A DNA stretch of 64,000 bases from an uncultured Puniceicoccaceae bacterium (GCA_913031135.1 CAJWEH010000002.1:1-64000); one strand, 5' to 3'; shown: positions 5,563-15,795, numbered from the stretch's first letter. Numbers and translations are program-made. The notes: a model not told the origin generated them from the sequence alone.

Positions 5563-7321
5563 AGCTTTTACATCAGAGTATCGTTTGCGATGGATCCTGC
5601 TTTCGATTGCGTTCGCATTTTGCGTGCTTTTTGCACGCTTATTTTTTCTCCATGTTATCGATAGCGAACGCTTAACGGATTATGCAGAGGGCACGAGGAA
5701 AACGGTTCAAAAACTCAGTTCTAAGCGGGGTGATATTTTAGATATTAATGGGAATATTTTAGCGTCTACGAATTTGGCTTATACGATCGGGGTGGATCCT
5801 AATTTTATTGACTTTAAGGATGAGAAAAAGTGGGTACACTTGGCCTTTATTTTAGATATTCCTTATGGGGAATTGATGGAAAAATTTGAGCGTAAGTTTC
5901 GGGAATCAAGTGGTCGAATGATTCGTTGGACGCCGTTAGCGAAGGAAGTCGATTTGAAATGCTACCAGGCAGTACAGTCTTTGAATATACAGGGGGTTTA
6001 TGGGAATCAAAAGTATACTAGGGTGTATCCTGGAAACAGTTTGGCTGCTCATATGATTGGTTTCGTGAATCACGAGTCCGTCGCAGTCTCTGGAATTGAG
6101 CGACTGTGTGATTATTATTTAAAAGGGCAGGATGGTTGGCTCGAGTCCGAAAAGGATGGGCTCCGTAGGGAGCTTGCTCACATGAGATCGAGAGAAATAG
6201 CGCCGGTGAATGGTCATAATGTGTATTTGACGATCGACCAACGAATACAAAATGTGGTCGAGCGGGAGATTGATTTAATCGTGGAAGAGACAAATCCAGA
6301 CGGGGTTAGTATCATCGTGAGTAAACCACAAGATGGTTCCATTCTCGCTTTAGCGAATTATCCGACCTTTGATTTAAATGAGTTTAACAATTTGGAGTTG
6401 TACCCTTTAACAAATCAGAAGAATCGGGCTATCAGTGATGTGTTGGAGCCAGGGTCTACTTTTAAAATTGTTCCTGCCTCTGGGGCGCTCAATGAGGGAA
6501 TTGTTCATCCTTCGGATGTTTTTGAGACGAAGTTTGATCGGGTTGAGTATCAAAATCGAATTGTCCGACTTCCAAGTGACCATAAATTATATGATAAGTT
6601 AACAATGAGAGACATTATTGTTAAGTCGAGCAATAGGGGTGCTGCCCATTTGGGAATGCTTTTAGGTGATGAGCGTCTTTATGGTTATGCTGAAAAATTT
6701 GGCTTTGGCACTCGTACGCAGTTTGGGCTGAGTGGTGAAGTTAGGGGCACTCTGCATCCTATTGATCGTTGGGATGGCTTGACGATTAGCCGTATGCCAA
6801 TGGGGCATGCCATCAATGCAACGCCGTTACAAATTCATTATGCTATGAGTGTGATTGCGAATAAGGGGATATTGATGAAGCCTCGAATCATTGATCATTT
6901 CGTCAATGAATCTGGAATGGTACTCTTTAAATACCCAGCTCAAGCGAAGCATCGGGTGATTTCAGAAAGCGTCGCCGAGACTATGTCGGAGATATTAGGT
7001 GAGGTGACTGGCTCAAATGGAACGGCTAAGCGTGCCTTCTTAAAAGGTTATGATGTAGCTGGTAAAACGGGAACGACTAAAAAAATTGTGGATGGGAAGT
7101 ATTCGAGTGAATTCCATGTAGCTTCGTTCTCTGGATTTTTTCCTGAAGGGAATCCGGAACTAGTGATCACGGTTATAGTGGATGCTCCAAAGCTCAAGGG
7201 AGGTACTGGATATGGGGGTGCAGTGGCTGCTCCTGCTTTCAAAAATATTGCTCAGAAGTCTGCTCGTATTTTAGAAATTCGTCCCTCTGAGTATGTTGCA
7301 GATTGGATAACAAGCCAATAA
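5555..7321 (+). CDS. ftsI: Septal peptidoglycan transpeptidase FtsI (class B PBP)
   Basis: This inner-membrane enzyme cross-links septal peptidoglycan together with FtsW. It is 588 residues. A membrane anchor lies near residues 12-34, then the dimerisation (pedestal) domain with RGDILDINGN, then the transpeptidase domain. The active-site motifs are S301-T-F-K304 (within LEPGSTFKI), S358-S-N360 and K504-T-G506 (AGKTGTTKK), in the right order and spacing. It lies in the operon after ftsL, with an 8-nt overlap into the preceding small gene. No key residue is missing. Confidence 0.95.
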   Translation: MSKAFTSEYRLRWILLSIAFAFCVLFARLFFLHVIDSERLTDYAEGTRKTVQKLSSKRGDILDINGNILASTNLAYTIGVDPNFIDFKDEKKWVHLAFILDIPYGELMEKFERKFRESSGRMIRWTPLAKEVDLKCYQAVQSLNIQGVYGNQKYTRVYPGNSLAAHMIGFVNHESVAVSGIERLCDYYLKGQDGWLESEKDGLRRELAHMRSREIAPVNGHNVYLTIDQRIQNVVEREIDLIVEETNPDGVSIIVSKPQDGSILALANYPTFDLNEFNNLELYPLTNQKNRAISDVLEPGSTFKIVPASGALNEGIVHPSDVFETKFDRVEYQNRIVRLPSDHKLYDKLTMRDIIVKSSNRGAAHLGMLLGDERLYGYAEKFGFGTRTQFGLSGEVRGTLHPIDRWDGLTISRMPMGHAINATPLQIHYAMSVIANKGILMKPRIIDHFVNESGMVLFKYPAQAKHRVISESVAETMSEILGEVTGSNGTAKRAFLKGYDVAGKTGTTKKIVDGKYSSEFHVASFSGFFPEGNPELVITVIVDAPKLKGGTGYGGAVAAPAFKNIAQKSARILEIRPSEYVADWITSQ

Positions 7322-7343
7322 ATAAAAAGGAGGAATTTTAAAG

Positions 7344-8837
7344 ATGTTATTAAAAGCGTTAGTGGATGTATTGGATGTTGAACATCAGCAAATCAGTTCA
7401 AATGTAGAATTTCATTCCATCATTACGGATAGTCGGCGTGCCGTAAAAGGTGGTTTGTTTTTTGCAATTTCTGGATTTAAACAAGATGGAAATTCATTCA
7501 TTGAAGATGCGATTGAACGAGGTGTCGTTGCGGTGGTCTCGGAAGAACCTGTTGGGAAATTTTTTCCGATTGATTTTATTCAGGTGCATAATGTGCGACA
7601 GGCCTTGGCGAAGGTGTCGAAATTATTCTATGGTTCACCAGATGAAAGTCTTAATGTAACGGGAGTGACTGGAACGAATGGTAAGACAACCGTTAGTTTA
7701 TTGGCACAATATTTAATGGGAGGGAGTCAGTCGGTGGGTCTACTGGGAACGATCCGTTATGATATAGGCAATAGGACTTTGCCTTCACATCGGACGACTC
7801 CTGAATCGGTGGATTGCTTTAGTTTGTTTTCTCAAATGAAAATGGCTAATTGTAAGGATGTGGTCATGGAAGTGAGTTCGCATGGTATTGATCAGCACCG
7901 AGTCGATTATATTCATTTTAATACTGCTGTTTTTTTAAACCTTTCGCGTGATCATATGGATTATCATGAGTCGATTGATGCGTATTTTGAGGTTAAAAAG
8001 AAGCTCTTTACGGGAGCGTTGGGGTTTTTGGTAGAGCGTGCATTTGTTAATATCGATTGTCCTTATGGGAAAAAACTTTATTCAGAGATACCTGAGGGCG
8101 TTAAAAAATATTCGTTTGGTATGTCAGATTCAGCGGATTTTTGGGCGAGTGCGGTTCGTGTACAATCTACGGGCTTAGAGTTTATGCTAAATCATCCTGA
8201 GGGACAGTGTTTGATTCGATCCAACCTACTTGGGCGGCATAATGTTTTAAATCTTTTAGCTTCTCTTAGTACATCATATATGAATGGTGTTCCGATGGAT
8301 TTTTTAAGAGCTAGAGTGCTGAGTTTCCCTGGGGTAACTGGAAGACTGGAGCGTATTATAGCGGGACAAGATTTTAATGTTATCGTTGATTATGCACATA
8401 CGCATGATGCGATCCAGCATGCTTGTGAAATGATTCATGAAATAACTAAAGGTAAAAAAATTATTGTTTTTGGATGTGGTGGTGAGAGGGATCGAGGGAA
8501 ACGTCCGTTGATGCTTGCGGCTGCGATTCAAGGGGCGGATCTAGTGATTGCGACTTCAGATAATCCTAGAAATGAACCATTAGACACTATTTTTGAGGAC
8601 ATGAGGAAGGGAATTGCCGAATCGGATTTAGAAGAAAAAGTGACTTTTATTAAAGATCGGAGAAATGCAATTGCGGAAGCTTTTCATCATGCACGATCGG
8701 GTGATTGTGTCTTAATTGCGGGAAAAGGACATGAGATGTATCAAGAGTTAGAAGGACGAATGATTCCTTTTGATGATCGAAAAATCGCTAGAGAATTGAT
8801 TGAAAATCGTTATTTTAAGCCTAATAATCAGGAATGA
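7344..8837 (+). CDS. murE: UDP-MurNAc-L-Ala-D-Glu:meso-diaminopimelate ligase MurE
   Basis: This cytosolic Mur ligase adds the third stem-peptide residue. It has 497 residues. The P-loop G110-T-N-G-K114-T-T and the central and C-terminal ligase domains are clear. The motif D406-N-P-R409 is the known signature for choosing meso-diaminopimelate over lysine, so the wall is predicted to be DAP-type. That agrees with dapA and dapB at the right end of the window. An AGGAGG-like site precedes ATG 7344. The stop overlaps murF by 4 nt. Confidence 0.96.
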   Translation: MLLKALVDVLDVEHQQISSNVEFHSIITDSRRAVKGGLFFAISGFKQDGNSFIEDAIERGVVAVVSEEPVGKFFPIDFIQVHNVRQALAKVSKLFYGSPDESLNVTGVTGTNGKTTVSLLAQYLMGGSQSVGLLGTIRYDIGNRTLPSHRTTPESVDCFSLFSQMKMANCKDVVMEVSSHGIDQHRVDYIHFNTAVFLNLSRDHMDYHESIDAYFEVKKKLFTGALGFLVERAFVNIDCPYGKKLYSEIPEGVKKYSFGMSDSADFWASAVRVQSTGLEFMLNHPEGQCLIRSNLLGRHNVLNLLASLSTSYMNGVPMDFLRARVLSFPGVTGRLERIIAGQDFNVIVDYAHTHDAIQHACEMIHEITKGKKIIVFGCGGERDRGKRPLMLAAAIQGADLVIATSDNPRNEPLDTIFEDMRKGIAESDLEEKVTFIKDRRNAIAEAFHHARSGDCVLIAGKGHEMYQELEGRMIPFDDRKIARELIENRYFKPNNQE

Positions 8838-10213
8838 CAGTAGAAGGACAGTTTCTTGCAGAATGCACAGATGGGGAATGGGTTCATGGGATACCTACTG
8901 CTGTTAATGAAATTGTTTTTGATTCTCGTTTAATTGAGCAGGATAAAAAACAAGTGTTTATTGCTATGACCCACGGGGGACGAGATGGACATGATTTTGT
9001 TGATTCGGCAATTTCAGCGGGTGCTTTGGCTTGTATTGTAGAGCGGGAAATGGATCGTGCCTGCCCTCAATTAATTGTGCCTAATACATTGAATGCTTTG
9101 AGTGATATCGGTAGGACCATTCGTGAGCGTTATGAGGGAACTGTTATTGGGATCACAGGAAGTTGCGGAAAAACCAGTACAAAGGGTTTGTTAAAACATG
9201 CATTAGGGCGTGAGGTGACTTTTTCCAAAGAGGGGAATTGGAACAATAAGATGGGGGTTCCGTTAACACTCTTTGACCTGCATAAGAGTGCTTCTCGTTA
9301 TGCCGTTATAGAAGCGGGCATCAGTGAATGTGATGAAATGTCTGAGTTGAGTGCGATGATTCAGCCAGATCTATGTCTCATAACGAACATAGGAGAAGCT
9401 CATTTAGAAGGCTTAGGAAATTTGCAAGTGGTGGCTGAAGAGAAGTCAAAAATAATGGAATTTTCTAAAGAAGGAGCACAATTGGTAACCGCTGAAAGCG
9501 TATTGCACTATAAGGTGTTTGATGCGTATAAAGAGGGGGTTACCTGTGTTTGTCCGCTTTCTGAAAAGGATAGAGTTTCTGATGAAGCTTCGTATTTTTA
9601 TGACTATGAATATCTGAGCACGGGTACTTCAAAAGTTCATGTGAGGCATTTGAACAGGAGTGTTGAGTTTGAAATACAGTCTTTGAGTCCTGGTATGATT
9701 CAAAATGCGGTTTTAGCCTTAGCGACTGCTGGGACGCTCGGTTTAGAATTGGAGTCAGTTGCTAAAAGATTGGAATCATGGAAGCCTGAAATGAACCGAG
9801 GGTCGATACTCAATCAAGGGGGAGTTTTATTTTATAACGATTGTTATAATGCAAATCCTAGGTCTATGCTAGATTCGCTTTCGTCCTTTCGAGTGGTGGC
9901 TAAAAATCATAAGCATAAGTTGTATGTATTAGGTACAATGAATGAACTGGGAGAAGAGACCGAGTCCTTGCATCGTGCCGTTGCTCGAGAAATTGCACCC
10001 AATCCTAATGATCAAATGGTTTTTGTTGGATCAAAGTCGCTCACATCTGCTTATTTAGAAGGAGCAAAATTAGCTGGTTGGAAAGAAAGTTCCTTGCAAT
10101 GCGTGGAATCTGTAAAATATTTAAAGTCGATGGTGGAACAATTTTCTGGAGCTGTTTTCTTAAAAGGAAGTCGAGTGTGTCGATTGGAAACCCTTATTCC
10201 TGAGACGGATTAA
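8834..10213 (+). CDS. murF: UDP-MurNAc-tripeptide:D-alanyl-D-alanine ligase MurF
   Basis: It adds D-Ala-D-Ala to the UDP-MurNAc-tripeptide. It has 459 residues. The ATP loop GITGSCGKTST has K113. The WNNKMGVPLTL block, typical of MurF, and the C-terminal YNDCYNANPRSM block are present. The ATG overlaps the murE stop by 4 nt, indicating coupled translation. D-Ala-D-Ala would come from Ddl encoded further down the same operon. Confidence 0.96.
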   Translation: MTVEGQFLAECTDGEWVHGIPTAVNEIVFDSRLIEQDKKQVFIAMTHGGRDGHDFVDSAISAGALACIVEREMDRACPQLIVPNTLNALSDIGRTIRERYEGTVIGITGSCGKTSTKGLLKHALGREVTFSKEGNWNNKMGVPLTLFDLHKSASRYAVIEAGISECDEMSELSAMIQPDLCLITNIGEAHLEGLGNLQVVAEEKSKIMEFSKEGAQLVTAESVLHYKVFDAYKEGVTCVCPLSEKDRVSDEASYFYDYEYLSTGTSKVHVRHLNRSVEFEIQSLSPGMIQNAVLALATAGTLGLELESVAKRLESWKPEMNRGSILNQGGVLFYNDCYNANPRSMLDSLSSFRVVAKNHKHKLYVLGTMNELGEETESLHRAVAREIAPNPNDQMVFVGSKSLTSAYLEGAKLAGWKESSLQCVESVKYLKSMVEQFSGAVFLKGSRVCRLETLIPETD

Positions 10214-10216
10214 ACT

Positions 10217-11317
10217 ATGTTGAGTTATTTGTCAGATTTAGAGAGCTTTTTTGGACCGTTTCGATTGTTTCGTTATTTGTCATTGAGAATCGCATTTTGT
10301 GGTATTAGCTCAATGTTGATTGGATTTTGGATTGGACCGATGATTATTCGCTACCTCAGGGCAATTAAGATGAATCAAGTTTTAAGGACACAATCTGAGG
10401 TGGGTGATCTCGCTAAATTACATCAAGGAAAAGCGGGAACTCCGACAATGGGTGGGTTTATTATTTGTATTTCGGTGACCATAAGCACCATTTTATGGGC
10501 GCAGCCTAATGTTTATGTGTATGTCTGCTTGTTGGTCTATTTAGGTTTAACTTTGTTGGGTTTTATCGATGATTATTTGAAAGTCTTTAAGAGTAACAGC
10601 AAAGGATTATCGAGTATGAAAAAGTTTTTAGGGCAGGCGATTATTTCAATAATGGCAATTGTTGTTTTGTTGCTTGTTCCTGAGTCGAGTGAACGCGTAA
10701 AAGAATTATGGGTTCCGTTTTACAAACATGTTCTGATCGAGCAGATGCCATTGTTTATTTTGATTCCATTTTTCTTTTTAGTTCTTTCAGGTTCTAGTAA
10801 TGCGATTAATTTAACCGACGGGATCGATGGGCTTGCTATTGGTTGCACGATTACGGTTGTTTTGTCCTATGTTATTATGGCGTATGCTGCTGGGAATAAG
10901 ATTATTTCGGAATATTTGTTTATAAGCTATATTCCTGGTATTGGTGAATTGGCGGTCTTGAGTGCTGCAATACTCGGTGCGAGTCTGGCTTTTTTGTGGT
11001 ATAATTCATACCCTGCTGAGGTGTTTATGGGGGATACTGGTTCTTTAGCCTTAGGTGGTATTATAGGGGCAATTGCATTTTTAATTCATCAGCCTTTTAC
11101 TTTGGTGATCGTGGGTGGTATTTTTGTTATAGAAGCCTTATCGGTTATGCTCCAAGTTTTTTCATTTAAAACATTTGGACGGAGAATTTTTAGAATGTCG
11201 CCAATCCATCATCATTTTCAGTTGGGTGGATGGGTTGAGAATAAAGTGGTGATTCGTTTTTGGATTTTATCGCTCTTGTTTGCGATTGTTGGAATAGCTA
11301 GTTTAAAACTTCGTTAA
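10217..11317 (+). CDS. mraY: Phospho-MurNAc-pentapeptide transferase MraY
   Basis: This polytopic inner-membrane enzyme moves phospho-MurNAc-pentapeptide to undecaprenyl phosphate, giving lipid I. It has 366 residues and about ten hydrophobic segments. Signatures seen are GKAGTPTMGGF, FIDDYLKV, the catalytic NLTDGIDGLA block (about residues 198-207), EVFMGDTGSLALGG and SPIHHHFQLGGW. It starts 3 nt after murF and ends 1 nt before murD. Confidence 0.97.
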   Translation: MLSYLSDLESFFGPFRLFRYLSLRIAFCGISSMLIGFWIGPMIIRYLRAIKMNQVLRTQSEVGDLAKLHQGKAGTPTMGGFIICISVTISTILWAQPNVYVYVCLLVYLGLTLLGFIDDYLKVFKSNSKGLSSMKKFLGQAIISIMAIVVLLLVPESSERVKELWVPFYKHVLIEQMPLFILIPFFFLVLSGSSNAINLTDGIDGLAIGCTITVVLSYVIMAYAAGNKIISEYLFISYIPGIGELAVLSAAILGASLAFLWYNSYPAEVFMGDTGSLALGGIIGAIAFLIHQPFTLVIVGGIFVIEALSVMLQVFSFKTFGRRIFRMSPIHHHFQLGGWVENKVVIRFWILSLLFAIVGIASLKLR

Positions 11318-11318
11318 T

Positions 11319-12587
11319 ATGGTGCAGGCGGTTGCAGTATTTGGTGCGGGTGTCAGTGGTATTGCAGTCGCTAGTTTGGCAAAAAAAGAAGGGTACAAGA
11401 TCGATCTTTTTGATGAGCGGGAAAAGGGCTGTCGATCAGACTTTGATGAGAGTCAGCTTGATTTGTACACGCATTTTATTTTTAGCCCAGGATTTTCACA
11501 AAGCCACCCTTGGAGAAAATGGACAGAGGGTCGTTCAAATGTCTATGGAGAGTTAGGCTTTTCAGCTCAGCGTTGGAGGGGCAAGCTGATTGGGGTGACT
11601 GGTACTAATGGCAAGACTAGTCTTACGCGGTTTTTAAAATTGTGTTTGAGCAAGCGAAATCCCTATGTGCATGCGGTTGGTAATATTGGGATACCTCTAT
11701 CTGAATTGGTTGCGAGTGATCATAACCGTGAGGATGCGATTGCCATTTGTGAAATCAGTTCTTTTCAGGCAGAACTTTTAAATGGCTTAGTTTTAGATGC
11801 GTTGTTGTGGACAAATTTTTCTGAGGATCACTTAGATCGACATGGGGATATAGGAACCTATTTTAAGGCAAAGTTTGGATTGAGGAGCACCTTAAATGAA
11901 GAGGGTTATTTTTTTGTTGGAGCGCAAAATTTACTTTATAAGGAGCGAGATTTTTGGACGGAACAACGAGCAATTATCGTATCACATGATTCCTCACTCC
12001 CATCTGGACTTAGTGAAGCGTCAGTCTTTTCATCCTACCCACAGCGATGGAATTTCCATTTAGCGCATGCATTTCTCAAGTGCTATGGGGTGGATGAATC
12101 GGATATCGTTTCTGCCGCAAATGAATTTTTTTTAGATGCGCATCGTTTGCACGTGATCTATGAGCACGCGGGGCTTCGAATTTGGGATGATTCTAAATCA
12201 ACCAATCTGAATTCAGTATTGGGTGCTTTGGAACATTTGGAGGAAGCGGTTATTTGGATTGGTGGAGGCGCTTCAAAAAAGGAGTCGATTGCTCGTTATG
12301 CAAAAGGTATTAGTCATCATAAAAATGTGGAGCAGGTTGTTTTGTACGGGGAAGTTGGTCGTGCCCTTGAGGAGGAATGTTTGAACTACTCAATGAATGT
12401 TCTGTACAAAAAGGATTTGGGTGAGGCGATTCGCTGTGCTTTGAAATTTGCGGAATCATACAAAAGAGTCGAACTATTGTTTAGTCCTGGATTTGCTAGT
12501 TTTGATCAATTTTCTTCTTATCAAGAACGGGGAAAATATTTCACAGACTATGTTTTTAGTTTACTGAAGCAAAATCCATCTTTATAA
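11319..12587 (+). CDS. murD: UDP-MurNAc-L-alanine:D-glutamate ligase MurD
   Basis: It adds D-Glu to UDP-MurNAc-L-Ala in the cytosol. It has 422 residues. An N-terminal Rossmann-type stretch (AVFGAGVSGIAVA) is followed by the P-loop G95-T-N-G-K99-T-S, the EISSFQAELL block and DDSKSTNLNSVLGAL, all typical of MurD. The C-terminal domain ends with SPGFASFDQFSSYQERGKYF. It is separated from mraY by 1 nt. Confidence 0.95.
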   Translation: MVQAVAVFGAGVSGIAVASLAKKEGYKIDLFDEREKGCRSDFDESQLDLYTHFIFSPGFSQSHPWRKWTEGRSNVYGELGFSAQRWRGKLIGVTGTNGKTSLTRFLKLCLSKRNPYVHAVGNIGIPLSELVASDHNREDAIAICEISSFQAELLNGLVLDALLWTNFSEDHLDRHGDIGTYFKAKFGLRSTLNEEGYFFVGAQNLLYKERDFWTEQRAIIVSHDSSLPSGLSEASVFSSYPQRWNFHLAHAFLKCYGVDESDIVSAANEFFLDAHRLHVIYEHAGLRIWDDSKSTNLNSVLGALEHLEEAVIWIGGGASKKESIARYAKGISHHKNVEQVVLYGEVGRALEEECLNYSMNVLYKKDLGEAIRCALKFAESYKRVELLFSPGFASFDQFSSYQERGKYFTDYVFSLLKQNPSL

Positions 12588-12609
12588 ATTCTAAAAAGTT
12601 AAATTTATT

Positions 12610-13524
12610 ATGAACACATCTAAAGTTTTTGGTTTTATTTTAGCCCTTCATGTAGGGGTCATCTCAATATTATTTGTACAACCGGGTTGTCAATCTTCAG
12701 TGCAAGCACCGACGCAGTCTGATTATCAATTAAATTCACTTGAGCAGGCGAATTCAGAGGCACCTAGTGCCTTAGATTTAGCGTATCAAGAGAGTAGTCT
12801 GATCGATGCGTCACTGAGTGAATCGGATTATGATCAATTGAATGAAATCGAGGGTGTCTTTTTAGAAGAGGAAGCGTTTACAGTTTCGGTCAATGAAGTG
12901 TCTATGGATACCTATACGATTCAATCGGGGGATACGCTTTGGGATTTGGCTAAGCGTTTTGATACAACGGTTGCAGAGTTGTGTGAATTAAATGGTTTGA
13001 TTAAAGACTCAGTCCTACAAATTGGCAGGGAGATTGATGTGCCGACAGGGGACAGTAAAGAAATGGAAATTACAAAAGAAACGGCTACCCTGTATCAACC
13101 GAGCACCTACGAGGGTGTTGGGCAGTCATATTTGATTGCACCTGGAGATTCACTTTCAAGAATCGCTAAAAAGTTTGGTACAACAGTGGACGCTTTAAAG
13201 GCGGCTAATAGCTTGACTTCAGATAGAATTTACAGTGGTCAGAAGTTGCTCATTCCAGTTGATGGGGTCGTTGTTGAGGCTCCAGCAGTGGAGACTGTTG
13301 AGGTTTCAGTTGAAGAAGCTCCAGTTGCTGTTGCAGCAGTTGAGCCAGTGGCAACTGAAGTAACGAGTTCGTCGATTGTTCAAGAGGCAGAACCCTTAGA
13401 TACTTTTGGTAGTTCTATCGAAGACGATTTATCCAATATCGAAGCTTTAGAGTCAGGGGAAATCAACTTTGATGATTTTGAAGAGGTTGAACTGGATTAC
13501 GTTAACGTAGGAGCAGAAGAGTAA
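12610..13524 (+). CDS. Exported protein with two LysM domains
   Basis: The protein has 304 residues. An N-terminal hydrophobic segment (about 7-24) precedes Cys27, a possible lipoprotein site although the lipobox is poor. LysM repeat 1 spans about residues 102-146 (YTIQSGDTLWDLAKRF) and repeat 2 about 174-217 (YLIAPGDSLSRIAKKF). The rest is acidic and Val/Glu-rich. LysM domains bind peptidoglycan, so it is likely anchored to the wall in the periplasm. Its place between murD and ftsW, inside the operon, suggests a structural or regulatory role at the septum. No hydrolase domain is present. Confidence 0.85.
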   Translation: MNTSKVFGFILALHVGVISILFVQPGCQSSVQAPTQSDYQLNSLEQANSEAPSALDLAYQESSLIDASLSESDYDQLNEIEGVFLEEEAFTVSVNEVSMDTYTIQSGDTLWDLAKRFDTTVAELCELNGLIKDSVLQIGREIDVPTGDSKEMEITKETATLYQPSTYEGVGQSYLIAPGDSLSRIAKKFGTTVDALKAANSLTSDRIYSGQKLLIPVDGVVVEAPAVETVEVSVEEAPVAVAAVEPVATEVTSSSIVQEAEPLDTFGSSIEDDLSNIEALESGEINFDDFEEVELDYVNVGAEE

Positions 13525-13552
13525 TTGCAACGCGACTACTTATTCAATAAAA

Positions 13553-14695
13553 ATGCCTCAAATTAACATCTGGAGAAATTCAAATGCACGAATTTCTTCT
13601 GTTAGTTTGATCATTATATTAGTCGTTTCGGCTTTAACGACATTGGGACTTTTGGTCTTGTTCAGTGCTTCAAAAGCCTATTATGCCAATCCGAGTCTGA
13701 TCGTTCAAAAACAGTTTATTTGGTTACTGCTGAGCCTGTTTTCTGCAATCGTCATTTTTAGGTTAAATCTAGAAAAGCTCCGTGACTTTATTTTTATTTT
13801 AGGGGTATTTTCTCTTCTGTTACTATTTTTAGTTTTAATTCCAGGGATCGGGGTTGAGGTGAATGGTGCTCGCCGATGGATTGATTTCGGTGTTATGCGC
13901 TTGCAAGTCTCGGAAATTGGTAAGATTGGTCTACTTTTCACTTTATCGCATTATTTAGCGATGCATCGTAGATCCTTAGATCAGGTGATTAGTGGCTTTA
14001 TCATTCCTTGTTCTATTTTAGGAGTCTTTTGTGCTTTAATATTTCTTGAGCCTGATTTTGGAACTGCTTTTTTGTGTGGATTGGTGGGTGGTATCCTTTT
14101 TTTTGTATCGGGAATGCACTTAAAGTATTTGTTACCAACGGCGTTGTCTGCCTTAATTGTTTTTATCATTGCTATTTTAAATGATCCTGAACGGTTGAGT
14201 CGCATAACATCTTTTTTAGATGTAGAATCAAATCGCTCAGACAGTGGGTACCAGTTGTGGCAGGGGATTTTGGCATTTGGGGTTGGTGGCATCGATGGGG
14301 TCGGATTGGGCTCTGGTCGTCAACAGATGTCTTTTTTGCCAGAAGCGCATACCGATTTTATTTTTGCCATTGTGGGTGAAGAGCTCGGTTTATTTTTTAC
14401 TAGCGGAATCGTATTTTTATTTTTGTTCCTCTTCATTTGTGTTCTGACTCAGTTAAAATATGCACCTAATTTATATCAGTTTTTATTAGTTTTAGGTGCG
14501 ATTCTCTTTATAGAATTTCAAGCTTTGATCAATATAGGAGTGGTAACGGGTTGTCTTCCCACAAAGGGTATGTCATTACCCTTTATCTCGTATGGAGGTT
14601 CTAATTTATTATTTATGTTTAGTTTAATTGCTATTATTTTAAATTGTTTCAGTACTTGGCAGGAATCACCTATAGCGGAAGTAAGAGATTTATGA
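13553..14695 (+). CDS. ftsW: Septal peptidoglycan glycosyltransferase FtsW
   Basis: This SEDS-family inner-membrane protein polymerises septal glycan with FtsI. It has 380 residues and about ten membrane segments. Signatures are the GARRWIDFG loop, HTDFIFAIVGEELG and KGMSLPFISYGGSNLL. FtsW rather than RodA is chosen from position between murD and murG and from the single neighbouring ftsI. The TGA overlaps the murG ATG (ATGA), so translation is coupled. Confidence 0.95.
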   Translation: MPQINIWRNSNARISSVSLIIILVVSALTTLGLLVLFSASKAYYANPSLIVQKQFIWLLLSLFSAIVIFRLNLEKLRDFIFILGVFSLLLLFLVLIPGIGVEVNGARRWIDFGVMRLQVSEIGKIGLLFTLSHYLAMHRRSLDQVISGFIIPCSILGVFCALIFLEPDFGTAFLCGLVGGILFFVSGMHLKYLLPTALSALIVFIIAILNDPERLSRITSFLDVESNRSDSGYQLWQGILAFGVGGIDGVGLGSGRQQMSFLPEAHTDFIFAIVGEELGLFFTSGIVFLFLFLFICVLTQLKYAPNLYQFLLVLGAILFIEFQALINIGVVTGCLPTKGMSLPFISYGGSNLLFMFSLIAIILNCFSTWQESPIAEVRDL

Positions 14696-15792
14696 CGGAT
14701 GTTTTAATTGTGTGTGGAGGCACTGGGGGGCATTTAGCTCCGGGGATAGCACTCGCTCAAGAATTTAATGCGCAATCGTACTCGACCAAGCTCTATATCA
14801 GTAAAAAGGCAATTGATGCTGAGATTGTTAAGAAATACAAGGAATTAGAATTTGATTCGGTATCTGGTAAGGCGTTTTCGAATGGTATTTTAGGGCGACT
14901 TCAATTTATACTCGATTTACTATTTAGTATTCCTAAAATTATTTTAGAAATCAGAAGTCATAAACCTAAGGTCATTGTTTTATTTGGAGGTTTTTTATCA
15001 GTAGGTTTTGGTTTGATTGGTTTTATATTGAATCAAAGGCTTGTTTTGCATGAGGCGAACTGCAGAGTCGGAAAAGCGGTTCGGCTCTTAAAGCATTTTG
15101 CCTCACGTATTTATTTACCCGATGGAGTGTCTTTAAAAAAGATTTCTAAAGGCGTGGTCAAACATTGTGGCTATCCTTTACGAAAGGAGTTTGTAAAAAG
15201 AAATCAGGGAGAGGCACGGTCAGATTTAGGACTCAACTCAGATGGACGGGTTTTAGTGGTGATCGGAGGAAGTCAAGGAGCTGAGGTTTTAAATCAATGG
15301 GTTATGGATCATTTTGATCATTTAGCTGATTTAGGAATTTCTATTTATTGTGTTACAGGCTTAAAGAGTGGGCTCTCAAGTGAAGACACAATTTCACTGA
15401 GTGGCAATCGGTCGGTTTTTGTTAAGATGGTTCCTTTTTCAGATGATATGGTTTCGGTTCTTTCATCGGCTGATTTGATTTTATCACGAGCGGGTGCTGG
15501 TTCAATTGCTGAGATTACTCGATGCGAAGTTCCTAGTATATTAATTCCCTATCCTTATGCAGCAGATGATCACCAGCTAATGAATGCTCGAATGCATGAG
15601 CAAGCAGGGGCGGGAATTGTTGTGAGTCAGAACAGAATCGATACGCTCAGAGGTGAGGTTGAAGATCTGATTTTCAATGACCAAGTTCTCGAGCAATTAA
15701 AGATTAATTTAGCAGGCTTAAATAAGATCGATTCTTCTAAATTAATTGTCCAAGATATCATGTCTGATTTTTTCCCAAAACAGAAGCATTGA
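14692..15792 (+). CDS. murG: UDP-GlcNAc:lipid I GlcNAc transferase MurG
   Basis: This GT28 enzyme on the inner membrane face turns lipid I into lipid II. The start is ATG 14692, overlapping the ftsW stop; earlier in-frame codons fall inside ftsW. It has 366 residues. It shows the GGTGGHLAPGIALA nucleotide loop at the N-terminus, LVLHEANCRVGKA, VIGGSQGAEVLN at the start of the second domain, and the SRAGAGSIAEI donor-binding block. murC-murB follows after 3 nt. Confidence 0.95.
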   Translation: MTDVLIVCGGTGGHLAPGIALAQEFNAQSYSTKLYISKKAIDAEIVKKYKELEFDSVSGKAFSNGILGRLQFILDLLFSIPKIILEIRSHKPKVIVLFGGFLSVGFGLIGFILNQRLVLHEANCRVGKAVRLLKHFASRIYLPDGVSLKKISKGVVKHCGYPLRKEFVKRNQGEARSDLGLNSDGRVLVVIGGSQGAEVLNQWVMDHFDHLADLGISIYCVTGLKSGLSSEDTISLSGNRSVFVKMVPFSDDMVSVLSSADLILSRAGAGSIAEITRCEVPSILIPYPYAADDHQLMNARMHEQAGAGIVVSQNRIDTLRGEVEDLIFNDQVLEQLKINLAGLNKIDSSKLIVQDIMSDFFPKQKH

Positions 15793-15795
15793 GTC

